From assembly GCF_003003005.1 (NCBI RefSeq), contig NZ_PVTR01000001.1:551913-615912 (forward strand): DNA of 64,000 nt, in the 5' to 3' direction. The position numbers were made by a program, and so were the translations under genes. A model generated the notes under the pieces. The model made no database searches. It saw only the letters and a program-made list of their open reading frames with translations, and was not told the DNA's origin. The stretch comes from Mongoliibacter ruber (GTDB lineage: Bacteria; Bacteroidota; Bacteroidia; Cytophagales; Cyclobacteriaceae). Position 1 is the stretch's first letter. Every line of letters starts with the position of its first letter. Positions 34,043 to 43,350 of the stretch are shown here, piece by piece.

Positions 34043-34088
34043 AGTCCTGCCATGGATTGACCATTACAATTCTCTCCATGGCAGGACT
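34043..34088 (+). terminator. Terminator of the sbtA operon
   Basis: AGTCCTGCCATGGA ... TCCATGGCAGGACT is a perfect 14-bp stem, 47 nt after the sbtA stop, followed by TAGATTTTTA. Confidence 0.85.
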
Positions 34089-34124
34089 TAGATTTTTATA
34101 ATCACTGTATTTTTCATATTTTGA

Positions 34125-34856
34125 ATGTCAGTACTCACCAAACTGACTGAAATTTTGAAAAACTTCATTTCAATCAATTCCTTGTTTTTATCTTTTTGTT
34201 TGTTTTTCGCTCTGCACTCCTGTAAAAGCACAGAAAGTCAAACACAGGGTTTGGAAATTACAAGCAGTGAACAAATAAGGGGTCAACAAGCAGGTAAAAA
34301 GCCAAGAGCAAATTCAAAATCCTCCGCTAGGGAACTCAACCCCACTCCTCCCCCAGTGGATCCAGGTTCAACTGGAAAGTCCGAATATTTGACAGAATTA
34401 TTGTCCCCGATAAACTCAGAAAGGGCAAATGGCAGAAATTGTGGTAATGAGATTTTCGACCCGGCATCCAAGCTTGACTGGAACAATGACCTTGCCCTAG
34501 CAGCCCTTGAACACGCCGCCGACTTAAGTTATCATTCCGGTATGAGAGGTCATGTGGGTTCTGATAGCTCCAGAGTCATTGAACGTATCAGAAGACATAC
34601 CACAGAATTCAATAATTTTGCCGAGAATGTTGTCATGGGTAGAATTCAAACAGAAAATACCGTAACAGTTTTTCTGAATAGCCCAGGACATTGTAGAAAT
34701 ATCATGAACCATGTTTATACCCACTTCGGTGCAGCTAGACATTATAATCCTGAGACAGGGCGTACAGCTACAGTTTACAAATTTGGTAGAAAAAGAGGGG
34801 CAGATACCGGTCCGAGGAGAGAAAGAAAATTCATAAAAGTGAAAGAAGAATATTGA
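34125..34856 (+). CDS. CAP/SCP-domain lipoprotein
   Basis: 243 aa. The hydrophobic N-terminus ends in LHSC near residue 33, consistent with a lipoprotein. A Ser/Pro-rich linker follows to ~85. Residues ~90-225 form a CAP (SCP/PR1) domain with INSERANG, an ALAALEHAADLSYHSGMRGH stretch (His), FAENVV, SPGHCRNIMN and HFGAARHYN. These match CAP1/CAP2 signatures and include the conserved His/Glu cavity residues. CAP proteins are extracytoplasmic; functions in bacteria are mostly unknown. The start is preceded only by an AT-rich promoter region. Confidence 0.85.
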   Translation: MSVLTKLTEILKNFISINSLFLSFCLFFALHSCKSTESQTQGLEITSSEQIRGQQAGKKPRANSKSSARELNPTPPPVDPGSTGKSEYLTELLSPINSERANGRNCGNEIFDPASKLDWNNDLALAALEHAADLSYHSGMRGHVGSDSSRVIERIRRHTTEFNNFAENVVMGRIQTENTVTVFLNSPGHCRNIMNHVYTHFGAARHYNPETGRTATVYKFGRKRGADTGPRRERKFIKVKEEY

Positions 34857-35004
34857 ATAATTGGACCCTCAAAAATCGGGAATACGTCTAACCTTATTTT
34901 TTCAAAAAGATTTAAATCAAAATTCCTCAATCTCTTTGGCACAATTGGACAAATTGTACTTTCTTTAACATTCAATTTACTTTCCAACCCTAAGCAAATA
35001 CAGA

Positions 35005-35649
35005 TTGAAGATCTTAACAATAGACATCGGCGGAACCAATATCAAAGCAAAAGTAGAAGGCCCAATAGAACGTAGAAAATTTCCATCAGGAACTGACATG
35101 ATACCTGAAACAATGGTAGAAGGAGTCAAAGAGATGACCAAGGATTGGGATTACGATGTAATTTCCATAGGATTCCCAGGAATTATCAAAGGTGGAAAAA
35201 TCATCACAGAACCCAAAAATCTCGGAGAAGGTTGGATCGGATTTGATTTTGAACAGGCTTTTGGAAAGCCTATCAAATTGATGAATGATGCCGCTATGCA
35301 GGCCTTAGGTTCTTACAAAGAAGGTGTTCTATTATTTCTAGGACTTGGCACCGGTCTTGGTTCAGCTATTGTAAACGATGGAAAGGTTCTCCCTATGGAA
35401 CTTGCCCACCTCACTTACCGAAAGGGTACTTTTGAAGATTATGTAGGATTTCGGGGTTATGAGAAAAGAGGTCAAGAGAAGTGGCAAGAACATGTTTTTA
35501 CTGTTGTAGAAAGGTTTCAAGCTGCATTTTTACCAGATGACATCGTACTCGGTGGAGGGAAATCCAAACTGTTAACGGAAGTCCCTGAGGGTTGTCGACT
35601 TGGTAATAACCAATTGGCTTATGAGGGAGGTTTTAGAATGTGGAAATAA
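35005..35649 (+). CDS. ROK-type sugar kinase, polyphosphate-glucokinase-like
   Basis: 214 aa, on the short side. I use a TTG start at 35005 because it places MKILTIDIGGTNIKAK (phosphate-1 motif) at the N-terminus; the next Met would delete it. Other motifs: SIGFPGII, LMNDAAMQALG (catalytic Asp in ND) and FLGLGTGLGSA (phosphate-2). The zinc-binding ROK signature is absent, as in polyphosphate/ATP-glucokinases. It probably phosphorylates glucose or a related sugar. It has its own terminator. Confidence 0.8.
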   Translation: MKILTIDIGGTNIKAKVEGPIERRKFPSGTDMIPETMVEGVKEMTKDWDYDVISIGFPGIIKGGKIITEPKNLGEGWIGFDFEQAFGKPIKLMNDAAMQALGSYKEGVLLFLGLGTGLGSAIVNDGKVLPMELAHLTYRKGTFEDYVGFRGYEKRGQEKWQEHVFTVVERFQAAFLPDDIVLGGGKSKLLTEVPEGCRLGNNQLAYEGGFRMWK

Positions 35650-35651
35650 AA

Positions 35652-35681
35652 AATCCAAGCAATCATTGAGTTGCTTGGATT
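35652..35681. terminator. Bidirectional terminator
   Basis: AATCCAAGCAA-tcattgag-TTGCTTGGATT forms a perfect 11-bp stem with A/T tails, between the convergent ROK and sugar-transferase genes. Confidence 0.88.
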
Positions 35682-35713
35682 ATAAAAGGGTTATAAGTGG
35701 TTTGAGCTATTGT

Positions 35714-36403
35714 TTAATACGCATTGTCATTTTCAAAAAGAATTGAATAGATCGTTAGGAAGATAATTTTGAAATCAAAAGCCAAACTCCAGTTTTTGAT
35801 ATAAAACAGATCGTATCGTAATCTGGCATTCATATCGAAAGTATCTTTAATTTCACCTCTGAAACCTTTAGATTGAGCGAGACCGGTGATTCCCGGTTTT
35901 ACCATATGTCTGTACATAAAGTTCTCAATTTTTTCCGAGAACTCTTTATTCATCACTACAGCATGTGGCCTAGGACCTACGATGGTCATTTCACCAAGTA
36001 CTACATTTATCAATTGAGGTAGTTCATCAAGACTTGTCTTTCTTATAAACTTACCAACTTTTGTAATTCTTGGATCACCTTTGCTAGCCTGTTTGAAATG
36101 CCCAGCTGGATTGTACCTCATACTTCTGAATTTGAGGCAATAAAAAGGGACATTGTTCTGCCCATGCCTCAACTGCTTGTAAAACACAGGCCCTTTTGAT
36201 TCCAGTTTGATCATCAAAGCAATGATCGGAAAAAGCCAGCTGCCTACAAGGATCAAGAATAAACTTGCCGATACAATATCGAATACCCTTTTGGTAAGTG
36301 TCATAGACGAATCCAAAAGATTGACCGAATACCTATTTAAAATAAATTCCGAATCAATAGCAAAAGAGCTGATGTTGTGGAGTTTTGAAATTGTACTAGC
36401 CAT
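35714..36403 (-). CDS. Initiating bacterial sugar transferase (PF02397-type)
   Basis: 229 aa. One membrane helix (residues ~38-60, FDIVSASLFLILVGSWLFPI) is followed by the catalytic domain of polyprenyl-phosphate sugar-phosphate transferases: GPVFYKQLRHGQ, FYCLKFRSM, TKVGKFIRKTSLDELPQLINV, GEMTIVGPRP and KPGITGLAQ. It transfers a sugar-1-phosphate to undecaprenyl phosphate, the first step of exopolysaccharide repeat assembly. It lacks the long N-terminal five-helix/CoA-binding-like part of WbaP/WcaJ forms, so it is the minimal PglC-like type. It is divergent from the EPS operon that starts at 37002. Confidence 0.93.
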   Translation of the reverse strand: MASTISKLHNISSFAIDSEFILNRYSVNLLDSSMTLTKRVFDIVSASLFLILVGSWLFPIIALMIKLESKGPVFYKQLRHGQNNVPFYCLKFRSMRYNPAGHFKQASKGDPRITKVGKFIRKTSLDELPQLINVVLGEMTIVGPRPHAVVMNKEFSEKIENFMYRHMVKPGITGLAQSKGFRGEIKDTFDMNARLRYDLFYIKNWSLAFDFKIIFLTIYSILFENDNAY

Positions 36404-37001
36404 ATTATAATTATTTAAAACAATTCTGTGTGATATAGATCAGAGTGTAAATATTTCTTCCTGATCATGGCATAAATTTAAAATTAAAAATTGGAAATAA
36501 TAAACAAATGGCATTTTTTTTTATTTGAAATACGTTTTAATAGGGTGAAGATGTTAATTGATTTGGTTTAAAGCATTTTAACTCTTTAACAATCAACTAT
36601 TTATATTTTCCTTAACAAAAAAATAAAAATATTTTTCTTTCAATATTAATTTTTGTTCTACTATAATATATATGTAAAAAGCTTTTATTTGTATATAACA
36701 TAATATATAGAAACTCTTATTGCCATCATAACTACACTTTGAAGTTTAATGAAAGATGAATTCTTTAATGGAGAATCTAAGGTAGAAAAATTTATTTTTT
36801 GAATTACATTTTACATTACTTATAATTCATAATTTTAGATACATAATTAAATGTAACTGTTAAAATGAAAAAATTATTATTCATTTTACATACATAAAGT
36901 TGCTTTTTAAATAAAAAATAAAGTACTTTGATTCGAATTAAGGGATTAACTTATGTTTAGTCAAAAATTCAAAAACGCAACATTTTAATTATTCGAGAAT
37001 A
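36404..37001. other. AT-rich divergent promoter region of the EPS locus
   Basis: This 598-nt spacer between the divergent sugar transferase and oxidoreductase genes is strongly A/T-rich. It contains no gene I can support and no clear JUMPstart element. A promoter candidate for the plus-strand operon is listed at 36900-36930. Confidence 0.6.
36900..36930 (+). promoter_or_regulatory. Candidate Bacteroidota promoter for the EPS operon
   Basis: TTG (36900-36902), a 21-nt spacer and TACTTTG (36924-36930) approximate the -33/-7 (TTG ... TAnnTTTG) layout, 71 nt before the ATG at 37002. The -7 word is one base short of consensus. Confidence 0.3.
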
Positions 37002-38015
37002 ATGATAAAAGTAGCCTTAATTGGAGCAGGAAAAATGGGGATTTCTCATTTGGCAATTTTAGGAGCTCATCCTAGTGTTGAGATTGTAGGGGTCTGTGAC
37101 ACTTCCAAAATGGTAGTGGATGTCTTAAAAAATTATAGCGGATATGATTGCTATTCAGATTATTTAAAAATGGTAGACGAAGCTAAACCGGATGCAGTGA
37201 TTGTGGCTGTTCCTACTAAGTTTCACTACAAAATGGTCAAAGACCTTCTGAATAAAAACATACATGTTTTCGCCGAAAAACCTTTTTGCCTGAACCCTAC
37301 CGAAAGCTTAGAATTAAGTTCATTAGCTAAAGAGAAAGGTGTAGTAAACCAAGTAGGATACCACAACAAGTTTGTAGGCACATTTAAAGAGGTCAAAAAA
37401 CTGGTGAATGGTGGTTACATAGGAGAAATCAACCACTTCCTAGGTGAAGCCTACGGACCGGTAGTGACAAAGAAAAAAAGTGACACTTGGAGATCTGATC
37501 CAAACGAGGGTGGTGGCTGTCTAATGGACTATGCCTCTCATGTGATAGATCTTATTAATGATATCGTCGCTCCCATCAACTCCTGCAAAGGTTCAATTCT
37601 CAAATCCATCTACTCCAAAAGCGTAGACGACTCTGTATATGCATTGGTAAATATAGAAACTGGTGTATCAGGAGTGATATCGGTCAACTGGAGTGATGAG
37701 ACCTATAGGAAGATGTCCACTTCTGTTACTATAAATGGTACCAAGGGAAAAATCATCTCAGATGCCAACGAATTGAAAGTTTACTTCAAATCATCATCAG
37801 TGCCTGAAGGCTATTCAAAAGGCTGGAATGTGAAATATGTGACTGACTTGGCAGAAGAAGTAGATTTTTACTTAAGGGGTGAAGAATACTCCTCCCAATT
37901 AGACCATTTCATCAAATCTGTCCAAGGCATAGTTCAAAATGACATCAACACATTTGAAAGTGCTTGGAAAACAGACCATTCAATATTTCTTATCAAAGAA
38001 CAATCATTAGCTTAA
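37002..38015 (+). CDS. Gfo/Idh/MocA-family NAD(P)-dependent sugar oxidoreductase
   Basis: 337 aa. The N-terminal Rossmann domain has GAGKMGISHLAIL (residues ~8-20), VAVPTKFHY and the dinucleotide/catalytic motif EKPFC (Lys near residue 94). The C-terminal alpha/beta domain has GGGCLMDYASHVIDL (His of the catalytic pair) and long strands. Such enzymes oxidise or reduce nucleotide-linked or free sugars. It is the first gene of the plus-strand EPS operon, so it probably makes a precursor for the repeat unit. Confidence 0.9.
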   Translation: MIKVALIGAGKMGISHLAILGAHPSVEIVGVCDTSKMVVDVLKNYSGYDCYSDYLKMVDEAKPDAVIVAVPTKFHYKMVKDLLNKNIHVFAEKPFCLNPTESLELSSLAKEKGVVNQVGYHNKFVGTFKEVKKLVNGGYIGEINHFLGEAYGPVVTKKKSDTWRSDPNEGGGCLMDYASHVIDLINDIVAPINSCKGSILKSIYSKSVDDSVYALVNIETGVSGVISVNWSDETYRKMSTSVTINGTKGKIISDANELKVYFKSSSVPEGYSKGWNVKYVTDLAEEVDFYLRGEEYSSQLDHFIKSVQGIVQNDINTFESAWKTDHSIFLIKEQSLA

Positions 38016-38026
38016 CTTCAACAACC

Positions 38027-38908
38027 ATGGAAAGAATCATTTTCGGAGACAATCAGTTTTTTGCAGTCAACCATATTTCGGACGAAAAATCTCGGGCTCA
38101 ATCGATCAAATTCAAGGACGATGCTGCAATTATCAAGACTTTAGACATTGCCAGAGAAGGTGGCATCAATACTTTCATGTGTACCACACACGACCGTATT
38201 GCTAATATTTGTAAAATCATCAGAGATAATCCTGAATACAGCGACTTCAAGATTTATCCTTGCATGCCATATGCCCACAAGTACGCAAATGCTGTTACAG
38301 ATCTAGGGATTGCAGGCACGCTTAAACAATATGTTCCGGGTAATTTTATCGGTTCAATGTTCAAAGGAGGTGTAGCTTTCTTATCAAAAGACTATACCTC
38401 AATCATGGAACTTTTGATCGATGCTGAAATGAAAATGTTCAGGGGAATAGATACTCCTGTAATTTTCCTTCAAAATGTAATCACTGATTTACTTCTGGGT
38501 TTGGGAATGACAGACTTCCTGGTTGCTTTTGCCAAATATGTGGAGAAAAAGTACAATGCCGAGGCAGGATTCATTACTATGAATTTACCAAAACTACTCA
38601 ATACTCTTGAAGCTGCAGGTTTGAAAAACCCAATCATCTGTGCCTCTGTCAATAAGGCAAACTTTAGAATGTCAGGAGGAAAAGATCTCTATGAAAAAAC
38701 CATAAGCGAAGGTAGATGCAGGTTGATAGCAATGCAGGTTTTGGGAGGTGGAGCAATTCCAGCATCCGAAGCTTTGGAATACGTAAGTAATTTACCCAAC
38801 GTGGAGTCAATTCTATTTGGCGCTTCATCAAGGCAGAATATCGAAAACACTGTTCAGACAATCAGATACCACGATTATAAGAAAACTGAACAATTGGTAA
38901 GTGCTTAA
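38027..38908 (+). CDS. Unknown TIM-barrel-like protein of EPS loci (aldo/keto-reductase-like tail)
   Basis: 293 aa from the ATG at 38027, 11 nt after the previous stop; an in-frame Met at 37964 lies inside the upstream gene. The N-terminus IIFGDNQFFAVNHISDEKS is distinctive. The body alternates helices and strands, and the end ESILFGASSRQNIENTVQTI resembles the last strand/helix of aldo/keto reductases. The typical AKR catalytic tetrad is not evident. It is probably a partner of the upstream oxidoreductase in sugar modification; the reaction is unknown. Confidence 0.6.
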   Translation: MERIIFGDNQFFAVNHISDEKSRAQSIKFKDDAAIIKTLDIAREGGINTFMCTTHDRIANICKIIRDNPEYSDFKIYPCMPYAHKYANAVTDLGIAGTLKQYVPGNFIGSMFKGGVAFLSKDYTSIMELLIDAEMKMFRGIDTPVIFLQNVITDLLLGLGMTDFLVAFAKYVEKKYNAEAGFITMNLPKLLNTLEAAGLKNPIICASVNKANFRMSGGKDLYEKTISEGRCRLIAMQVLGGGAIPASEALEYVSNLPNVESILFGASSRQNIENTVQTIRYHDYKKTEQLVSA

Positions 38909-38922
38909 TGAAAATTCAATTT

Positions 38923-38968
38923 AATGGTTATCCTACTTGATTAGAACAAATCAGTATGGGTAACCATT
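38923..38968 (+). terminator. Imperfect hairpin between EPS genes
   Basis: AATGGTTA-CC ... GGGTAACCATT forms an imperfect stem in the 204-nt gap before the Wza-like gene. It has no strong T-run, so it may be an attenuator rather than a full terminator. Confidence 0.4.
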
Positions 38969-39112
38969 CTTTTCGGAAATTCAGACTAGAATTCCGCCAT
39001 ATTTCAGAAAATTGATTGTTTTTTTTCCATATTGCTATATAATATATTCCCGACATGCCGGATAGGTATTGGAAATATACAAGATTCAATTACCCACACT
39101 TAACCTTTCTCT

Positions 39113-39904
39113 ATGAGTAACCTAGGAAAAAATATCCTATTAGTAGTTGCAATAGTATTTTGTTTTTCTTGCACTAAAAGAAATCTAGTTTACTTCAGCG
39201 ACCTAGACCCTGTCAAAGGTGATTCTTTTACCATCACCTCTAAATCTGAACCCAGAATCCAGGCTGATGACCTGTTAAGCATCACAGTAACTAGCTTAAA
39301 TGCTGAATCAAATATGCTTTTCAATGCTGGGGTATTAATTCCGGCGGAAGGTTCAAACACCACTATCTCCGCCCCTATCAACGAAAGCTACTTGGTAGAT
39401 AAAGATGGATTTATTAATTATCCAGTGATCGGTCAGATTAAGCTCGAAGGATTTACAAAGCAAGAAGCCATTACAAGAATGTCCGAATTACTGGTAGAAT
39501 ATGTAAAAGACCCGATTATCAATATCAGATTCATGAATTTTAAGGTGACAGTCATTGGTGAAGTACAACAGCCCAATTCTTTTGTAATTCCCACCGAAAA
39601 AATAACTGTGCTTGAGGCTTTAGGCTTAGCTGGTGACATGACTGCTTATGGCAAAAGGGAAAACGTATTGATTATAAGAGAGAAAGATGGGATCAGAACA
39701 GCAAACAGATTAAATTTAAATAATAAAGAAGTATTAAATTCTGATTTTTTCTACTTGCAGCAAAATGATATAGTGTATGTCGAACCTTACAAAACAAAAG
39801 CAATTCAGGCAGATAATAACCCCAGGACATTCGCAATTATAAGCAGTGCTTTAACATTGGCAGTGATCATGTTCTTGAATTTTAGAGATGCGTTTACAAG
39901 TTAA
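39113..39904 (+). CDS. Wza-like polysaccharide export lipoprotein
   Basis: 263 aa. A lipoprotein signal ends FCFSC (Cys ~23). The polysaccharide export (PES) domain follows (~45-150: ADDLLSITVTSLN, VDKDGFINYPVIGQIKLEGF, VKDPIINIRFMNFKVTVIGEV). One SLBB domain comes next (QQPNSFVIPTEKITVLEALGLAGD), and a C-terminal membrane helix (FAIISSALTLAVIMFL). The extra C-terminal anchor is typical of Bacteroidota members. It forms the outer-membrane/periplasmic export channel with the Wzc-like kinase next to it, 12 nt downstream. Confidence 0.93.
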   Translation: MSNLGKNILLVVAIVFCFSCTKRNLVYFSDLDPVKGDSFTITSKSEPRIQADDLLSITVTSLNAESNMLFNAGVLIPAEGSNTTISAPINESYLVDKDGFINYPVIGQIKLEGFTKQEAITRMSELLVEYVKDPIINIRFMNFKVTVIGEVQQPNSFVIPTEKITVLEALGLAGDMTAYGKRENVLIIREKDGIRTANRLNLNNKEVLNSDFFYLQQNDIVYVEPYKTKAIQADNNPRTFAIISSALTLAVIMFLNFRDAFTS

Positions 39905-39916
39905 CTTTAAATAAAA

Positions 39917-42274
39917 ATGAAGATCAGCGATATAATTAAAGAGATTGAAGAGGAAGAGGAAGTAAAAGAAAAAGATTCGTTGAGTTATAAAATGGTGTTT
40001 AATAAATACCGCCAAAAATGGTATTGGTTTTTATTAAGCGTATTGGTCTTTGGTCTTTCTGCGGTAACTTTTGCTTATTTATCCACTTCATTATATAAAG
40101 TTCAGAGTACTTTACTCTTGAGAGATGAAAACAAAGGTACTGATTTCAACACAAATGCCCTTCTACCGGAAATGATGGGATTCAGTAGCACTTCATCGGT
40201 AGAAAATGAGGCTGAGGTATTCAGGTCTGAATTCTTAATTTCAAAAGCTATAAATGAGCTTAATTTTTATGTCTCCTATTATCAAAACAATGGCCCGCTT
40301 CGTTGGAAAGAAATTTACAAAAATGAGGTACCAATTACCGTAACTTTTATCGATAAAAATGAGCAGTTCAATCAAAGAGAAATGGGGCTGGAAATATCAT
40401 TGCTAAATGATAGAGAATTTGAATTGCAGGAAGGGAAAAAAGACAAGAGAAAGTATCAATTCGGACAAGAAATAAAAAACCTTTACGGGGGATTTAAAAT
40501 TGAGCTAAATCCTGATTTCTATTATGAAATTAGCGAATTCAAGGATACTCCTTTAAAGGTTGTTTTCCATGGTGATAAACTGGGAAGAGACATTGCTGAT
40601 GATTTTGAAGTCCAAATTGTCAATAAACTGGCTAGTGTTATCTCCCTATCGATATATAATGAGCATCCACAAAAAGGAAAGGATTTGCTCAATAAAATCA
40701 TCGAAATATATAATAGAGAAGCTGAAAATGAGAAAAATGTAATTGCCAATAATACTATCAGCTTTATAGATGAGCAATTGGTCGGCCTCACTGAAGAGCT
40801 TCTTAAAATCGAAAATGAGGCTGAGCAGTATAAATTGCGAAACGCCATAACAGATGTTGGTGCAGAAGCTCAGCTATTTCTTAACAGTACTACTGCAAAC
40901 CGTCAACAATTGGCTGATTTAGCTATTCAAATAGACGTATTGGAATCTATTGAGTCTTATATGAATCAATCCGGGAATGAATTTGAAACGATTCCCGGTA
41001 CACTTACAGTAGTTGAGCCAAACTTAAATGAATTGATTTCCAGCTACAACAAACTACAACAAGAAAGGGAAAGGATGTTGCGTACAACCCAGCCTACCAA
41101 CCCGATTGTTATAAACATCAGTGAACAACTGGCAAGCTTAAGAAGAAGTATCATTGAAAGTATCAAACAGATCAAAAATGGGTTACAGATTTCAAAAAGA
41201 AGTCTGGAAACCAGCTCTAGTCAATTCCAAAGCCGTGCATCAAGAGTACCAACGATTGAGAGAGAACTGCTTGATATCAATAGAAAACAAGGTATAAAAC
41301 AAGAACATTATCTCTTACTTGTCCAAAAAAGAGAAGAAGCAGCTCTCACACTTGCTGCTGCCTCTACAGGAAACTCGAGAATAATTGACCCGCCTTCATC
41401 ATCTGAATACCCTGTCAAACCTAACAAGAAAATAATTTTTGGATTGAGTATTATTTTCGGTTTTGGACTTCCATTTGGATTGATATTTATCAAGGATAAA
41501 TGGGATGAAAAGATCCAATACAAATCTGAAGTTCAAAAATTGACTTCTGTTAAAATTCTGGGGGAACTTTCCAGAAACCCGAATAAGGAACCTATCGCTA
41601 TCGCAAAGTCAAAGCGGACTATGATAGCTGAACAAATAAGGTTTATCAGAACTGGATTGGCTTTTGAAATTGGTAACAAAAAAAACCAAGTCATATTGGT
41701 TACTTCAGGAATAAGTGGTGAAGGAAAGACTTTCTTCAGCTTAAACCTAGCCATCAGTTTGGGTTTGGCAGGAAAGAAAGCTGTTATCTTGGAATTTGAT
41801 TTAAGAAAACCTGCCCTACTAAAATCCCTGAATTTGACTTCGAACAAAGGATTATCAGATTTTTTGGATAGTGACAAAAACACATCATTAGAAGAAGTAT
41901 TGACCAATCTAGATGGACAGGAAAATGTGTCTCTGATTGGGTGTGGTGAAATACCTGAAAACCCATCAGAATTGATGCTAAATTCTAGAATGGAAGAATT
42001 GATCAAAAAGTTAAAAGAAAAATTTGATTATGTAATCATTGATTCAGCACCGGTAGGATTAGTATCTGATTCGTTCACCCTATCAACATTTGCAGATGTT
42101 TCAATTTTTATGGTGAGGTATAATTTTACAACCAAAGATCAGTTAAAAACCATTGAAGATATCCGGAAAAATAAAAAGTTCAAGAATCCAATGATTGTAC
42201 TTAATGATGCTAAACTTGAAATGACTTATGGATATGGTGAAGCGTACGGAAAGAGCTATTACCAGAAGAATTAA
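39917..42274 (+). CDS. Wzc-like polysaccharide co-polymerase / tyrosine autokinase
   Basis: 785 aa. A first membrane helix at ~40-60 opens the protein. The periplasmic Wzz domain has a long coiled coil (~260-470), and a second membrane helix with a Pro-rich PVKPNKK motif lies near ~500-520. The cytoplasmic BY-kinase domain has Walker A SGEGKT (~599-604), Walker A' VILEFDLRKP (~622-631) and Walker B YVIIDSAPVG (~703). It ends in a Tyr-rich tail (MTYGYGEAYGKSYYQ). It regulates chain length and export with Wza through tail phosphorylation. It is in the operon with the Wza-like gene. Confidence 0.95.
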   Translation: MKISDIIKEIEEEEEVKEKDSLSYKMVFNKYRQKWYWFLLSVLVFGLSAVTFAYLSTSLYKVQSTLLLRDENKGTDFNTNALLPEMMGFSSTSSVENEAEVFRSEFLISKAINELNFYVSYYQNNGPLRWKEIYKNEVPITVTFIDKNEQFNQREMGLEISLLNDREFELQEGKKDKRKYQFGQEIKNLYGGFKIELNPDFYYEISEFKDTPLKVVFHGDKLGRDIADDFEVQIVNKLASVISLSIYNEHPQKGKDLLNKIIEIYNREAENEKNVIANNTISFIDEQLVGLTEELLKIENEAEQYKLRNAITDVGAEAQLFLNSTTANRQQLADLAIQIDVLESIESYMNQSGNEFETIPGTLTVVEPNLNELISSYNKLQQERERMLRTTQPTNPIVINISEQLASLRRSIIESIKQIKNGLQISKRSLETSSSQFQSRASRVPTIERELLDINRKQGIKQEHYLLLVQKREEAALTLAAASTGNSRIIDPPSSSEYPVKPNKKIIFGLSIIFGFGLPFGLIFIKDKWDEKIQYKSEVQKLTSVKILGELSRNPNKEPIAIAKSKRTMIAEQIRFIRTGLAFEIGNKKNQVILVTSGISGEGKTFFSLNLAISLGLAGKKAVILEFDLRKPALLKSLNLTSNKGLSDFLDSDKNTSLEEVLTNLDGQENVSLIGCGEIPENPSELMLNSRMEELIKKLKEKFDYVIIDSAPVGLVSDSFTLSTFADVSIFMVRYNFTTKDQLKTIEDIRKNKKFKNPMIVLNDAKLEMTYGYGEAYGKSYYQKN

Positions 42275-42298
42275 ATGTAATCGGAGAATAATTCTAAC

Positions 42299-43315
42299 AT
42301 GAAAATTTGGATAGACTTTATCAATACACCACAGGTAAATTTTTTTGAGCCTTTAATTGAAGACCTTAGCCAAGAGGGCCATTCTTTTATATTGACCTGT
42401 AGAGATTCCTCAAATACTGTCTCCATGCTCAAAAGTAAAGGCTGGGATTATACGATCATAGGAGAAAAGGTTTATACCAATTTACTGTCAAAACTGTTGG
42501 GTTTTCCCAGACGTGTCTTAAAGTTAAGGAGTTTTTTAAAAGACAAAAATGTAGATGTAGCTATAGGACAAAGCTCCTTTTACCTTCCCATAACAGCTAA
42601 ATCACTTGGTATAAAATCAATTTATACCAATGACAATGAACATGCCATGGGAAATATCCCCAGTTTCATTTTTGCAGACAAGATATTACTGCCCGAAAAT
42701 TTGTCCCTAGAAAAAGCTAGAAAACAAGGAGCAAGAAAAAGCAAGATAATTCAATATCCTGGGATAAAGGAGGGAATATACTTGTGGAAAAAAGGGCTGA
42801 AGATTATAGAAAAAAGAAAGCAGAATGTTCCAGATACCATTTATATAAGACCTGAACCTAATACAGCCCAGTATTACACTGGGAATTCAAATTTTTTGGA
42901 CACCTTAATTCTAGACCTCAAAAAAGACTACCATATAATCATATTAGTTAGAGACAAAAATCAATTTGAACATTACTCAGACAAGAGGTTTTTGGGAGTT
43001 GAGGTTCCAAAAAACACCATAAGTTTTGATAAAATTGCCGAAAAATGCCTACTGTTTATCGGTGCAGGTGGCTCAATGACTAGAGAGATGGCTATGATAG
43101 GGGTGCCGACTATTTCTGTATATCAAGGCGGACTATTAGATGTTGATCAATACTTAATTGACAATGATTTGATGGTATTCGACCCCGAACTCACTATCAA
43201 TAAAGTTGGTGAATTTTTAACCACTTTAAATACCAAATCCTCAGAGGGATCCAACCTTCTAGACAAGGGAGAAAAAGCATTTTTTTTATTAAGAAATACT
43301 TTATTTTGTATTTAA
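42299..43315 (+). CDS. DUF354-type glycosyltransferase-like protein
   Basis: 338 aa. It has the PF04007 (DUF354) layout: MKIWIDFINTPQVNFFEPLI, then a GT-B-like first domain (DVAIGQSSFYLPITA, NDNEHAMGN) and a second domain with FIGAGGSMTREMAMIGVPTISVYQG. That last segment resembles the UDP-sugar-binding loop of UDP-GlcNAc 2-epimerases and GT-B enzymes. It is likely to act on a nucleotide sugar or add a sugar in EPS assembly. The gene lies between the Wzc-like kinase and rfbF. Confidence 0.85.
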   Translation: MKIWIDFINTPQVNFFEPLIEDLSQEGHSFILTCRDSSNTVSMLKSKGWDYTIIGEKVYTNLLSKLLGFPRRVLKLRSFLKDKNVDVAIGQSSFYLPITAKSLGIKSIYTNDNEHAMGNIPSFIFADKILLPENLSLEKARKQGARKSKIIQYPGIKEGIYLWKKGLKIIEKRKQNVPDTIYIRPEPNTAQYYTGNSNFLDTLILDLKKDYHIIILVRDKNQFEHYSDKRFLGVEVPKNTISFDKIAEKCLLFIGAGGSMTREMAMIGVPTISVYQGGLLDVDQYLIDNDLMVFDPELTINKVGEFLTTLNTKSSEGSNLLDKGEKAFFLLRNTLFCI

Positions 43316-43350
43316 AAATACTTATTTTTAATTGAAATAATATTAAAAAT

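Noticed and set aside
36404..37001. Riboswitch or JUMPstart element before the EPS operon
   Set aside because: No conserved riboswitch core or GGCGGTAG-type JUMPstart/ops sequence is present; the region is simply AT-rich.
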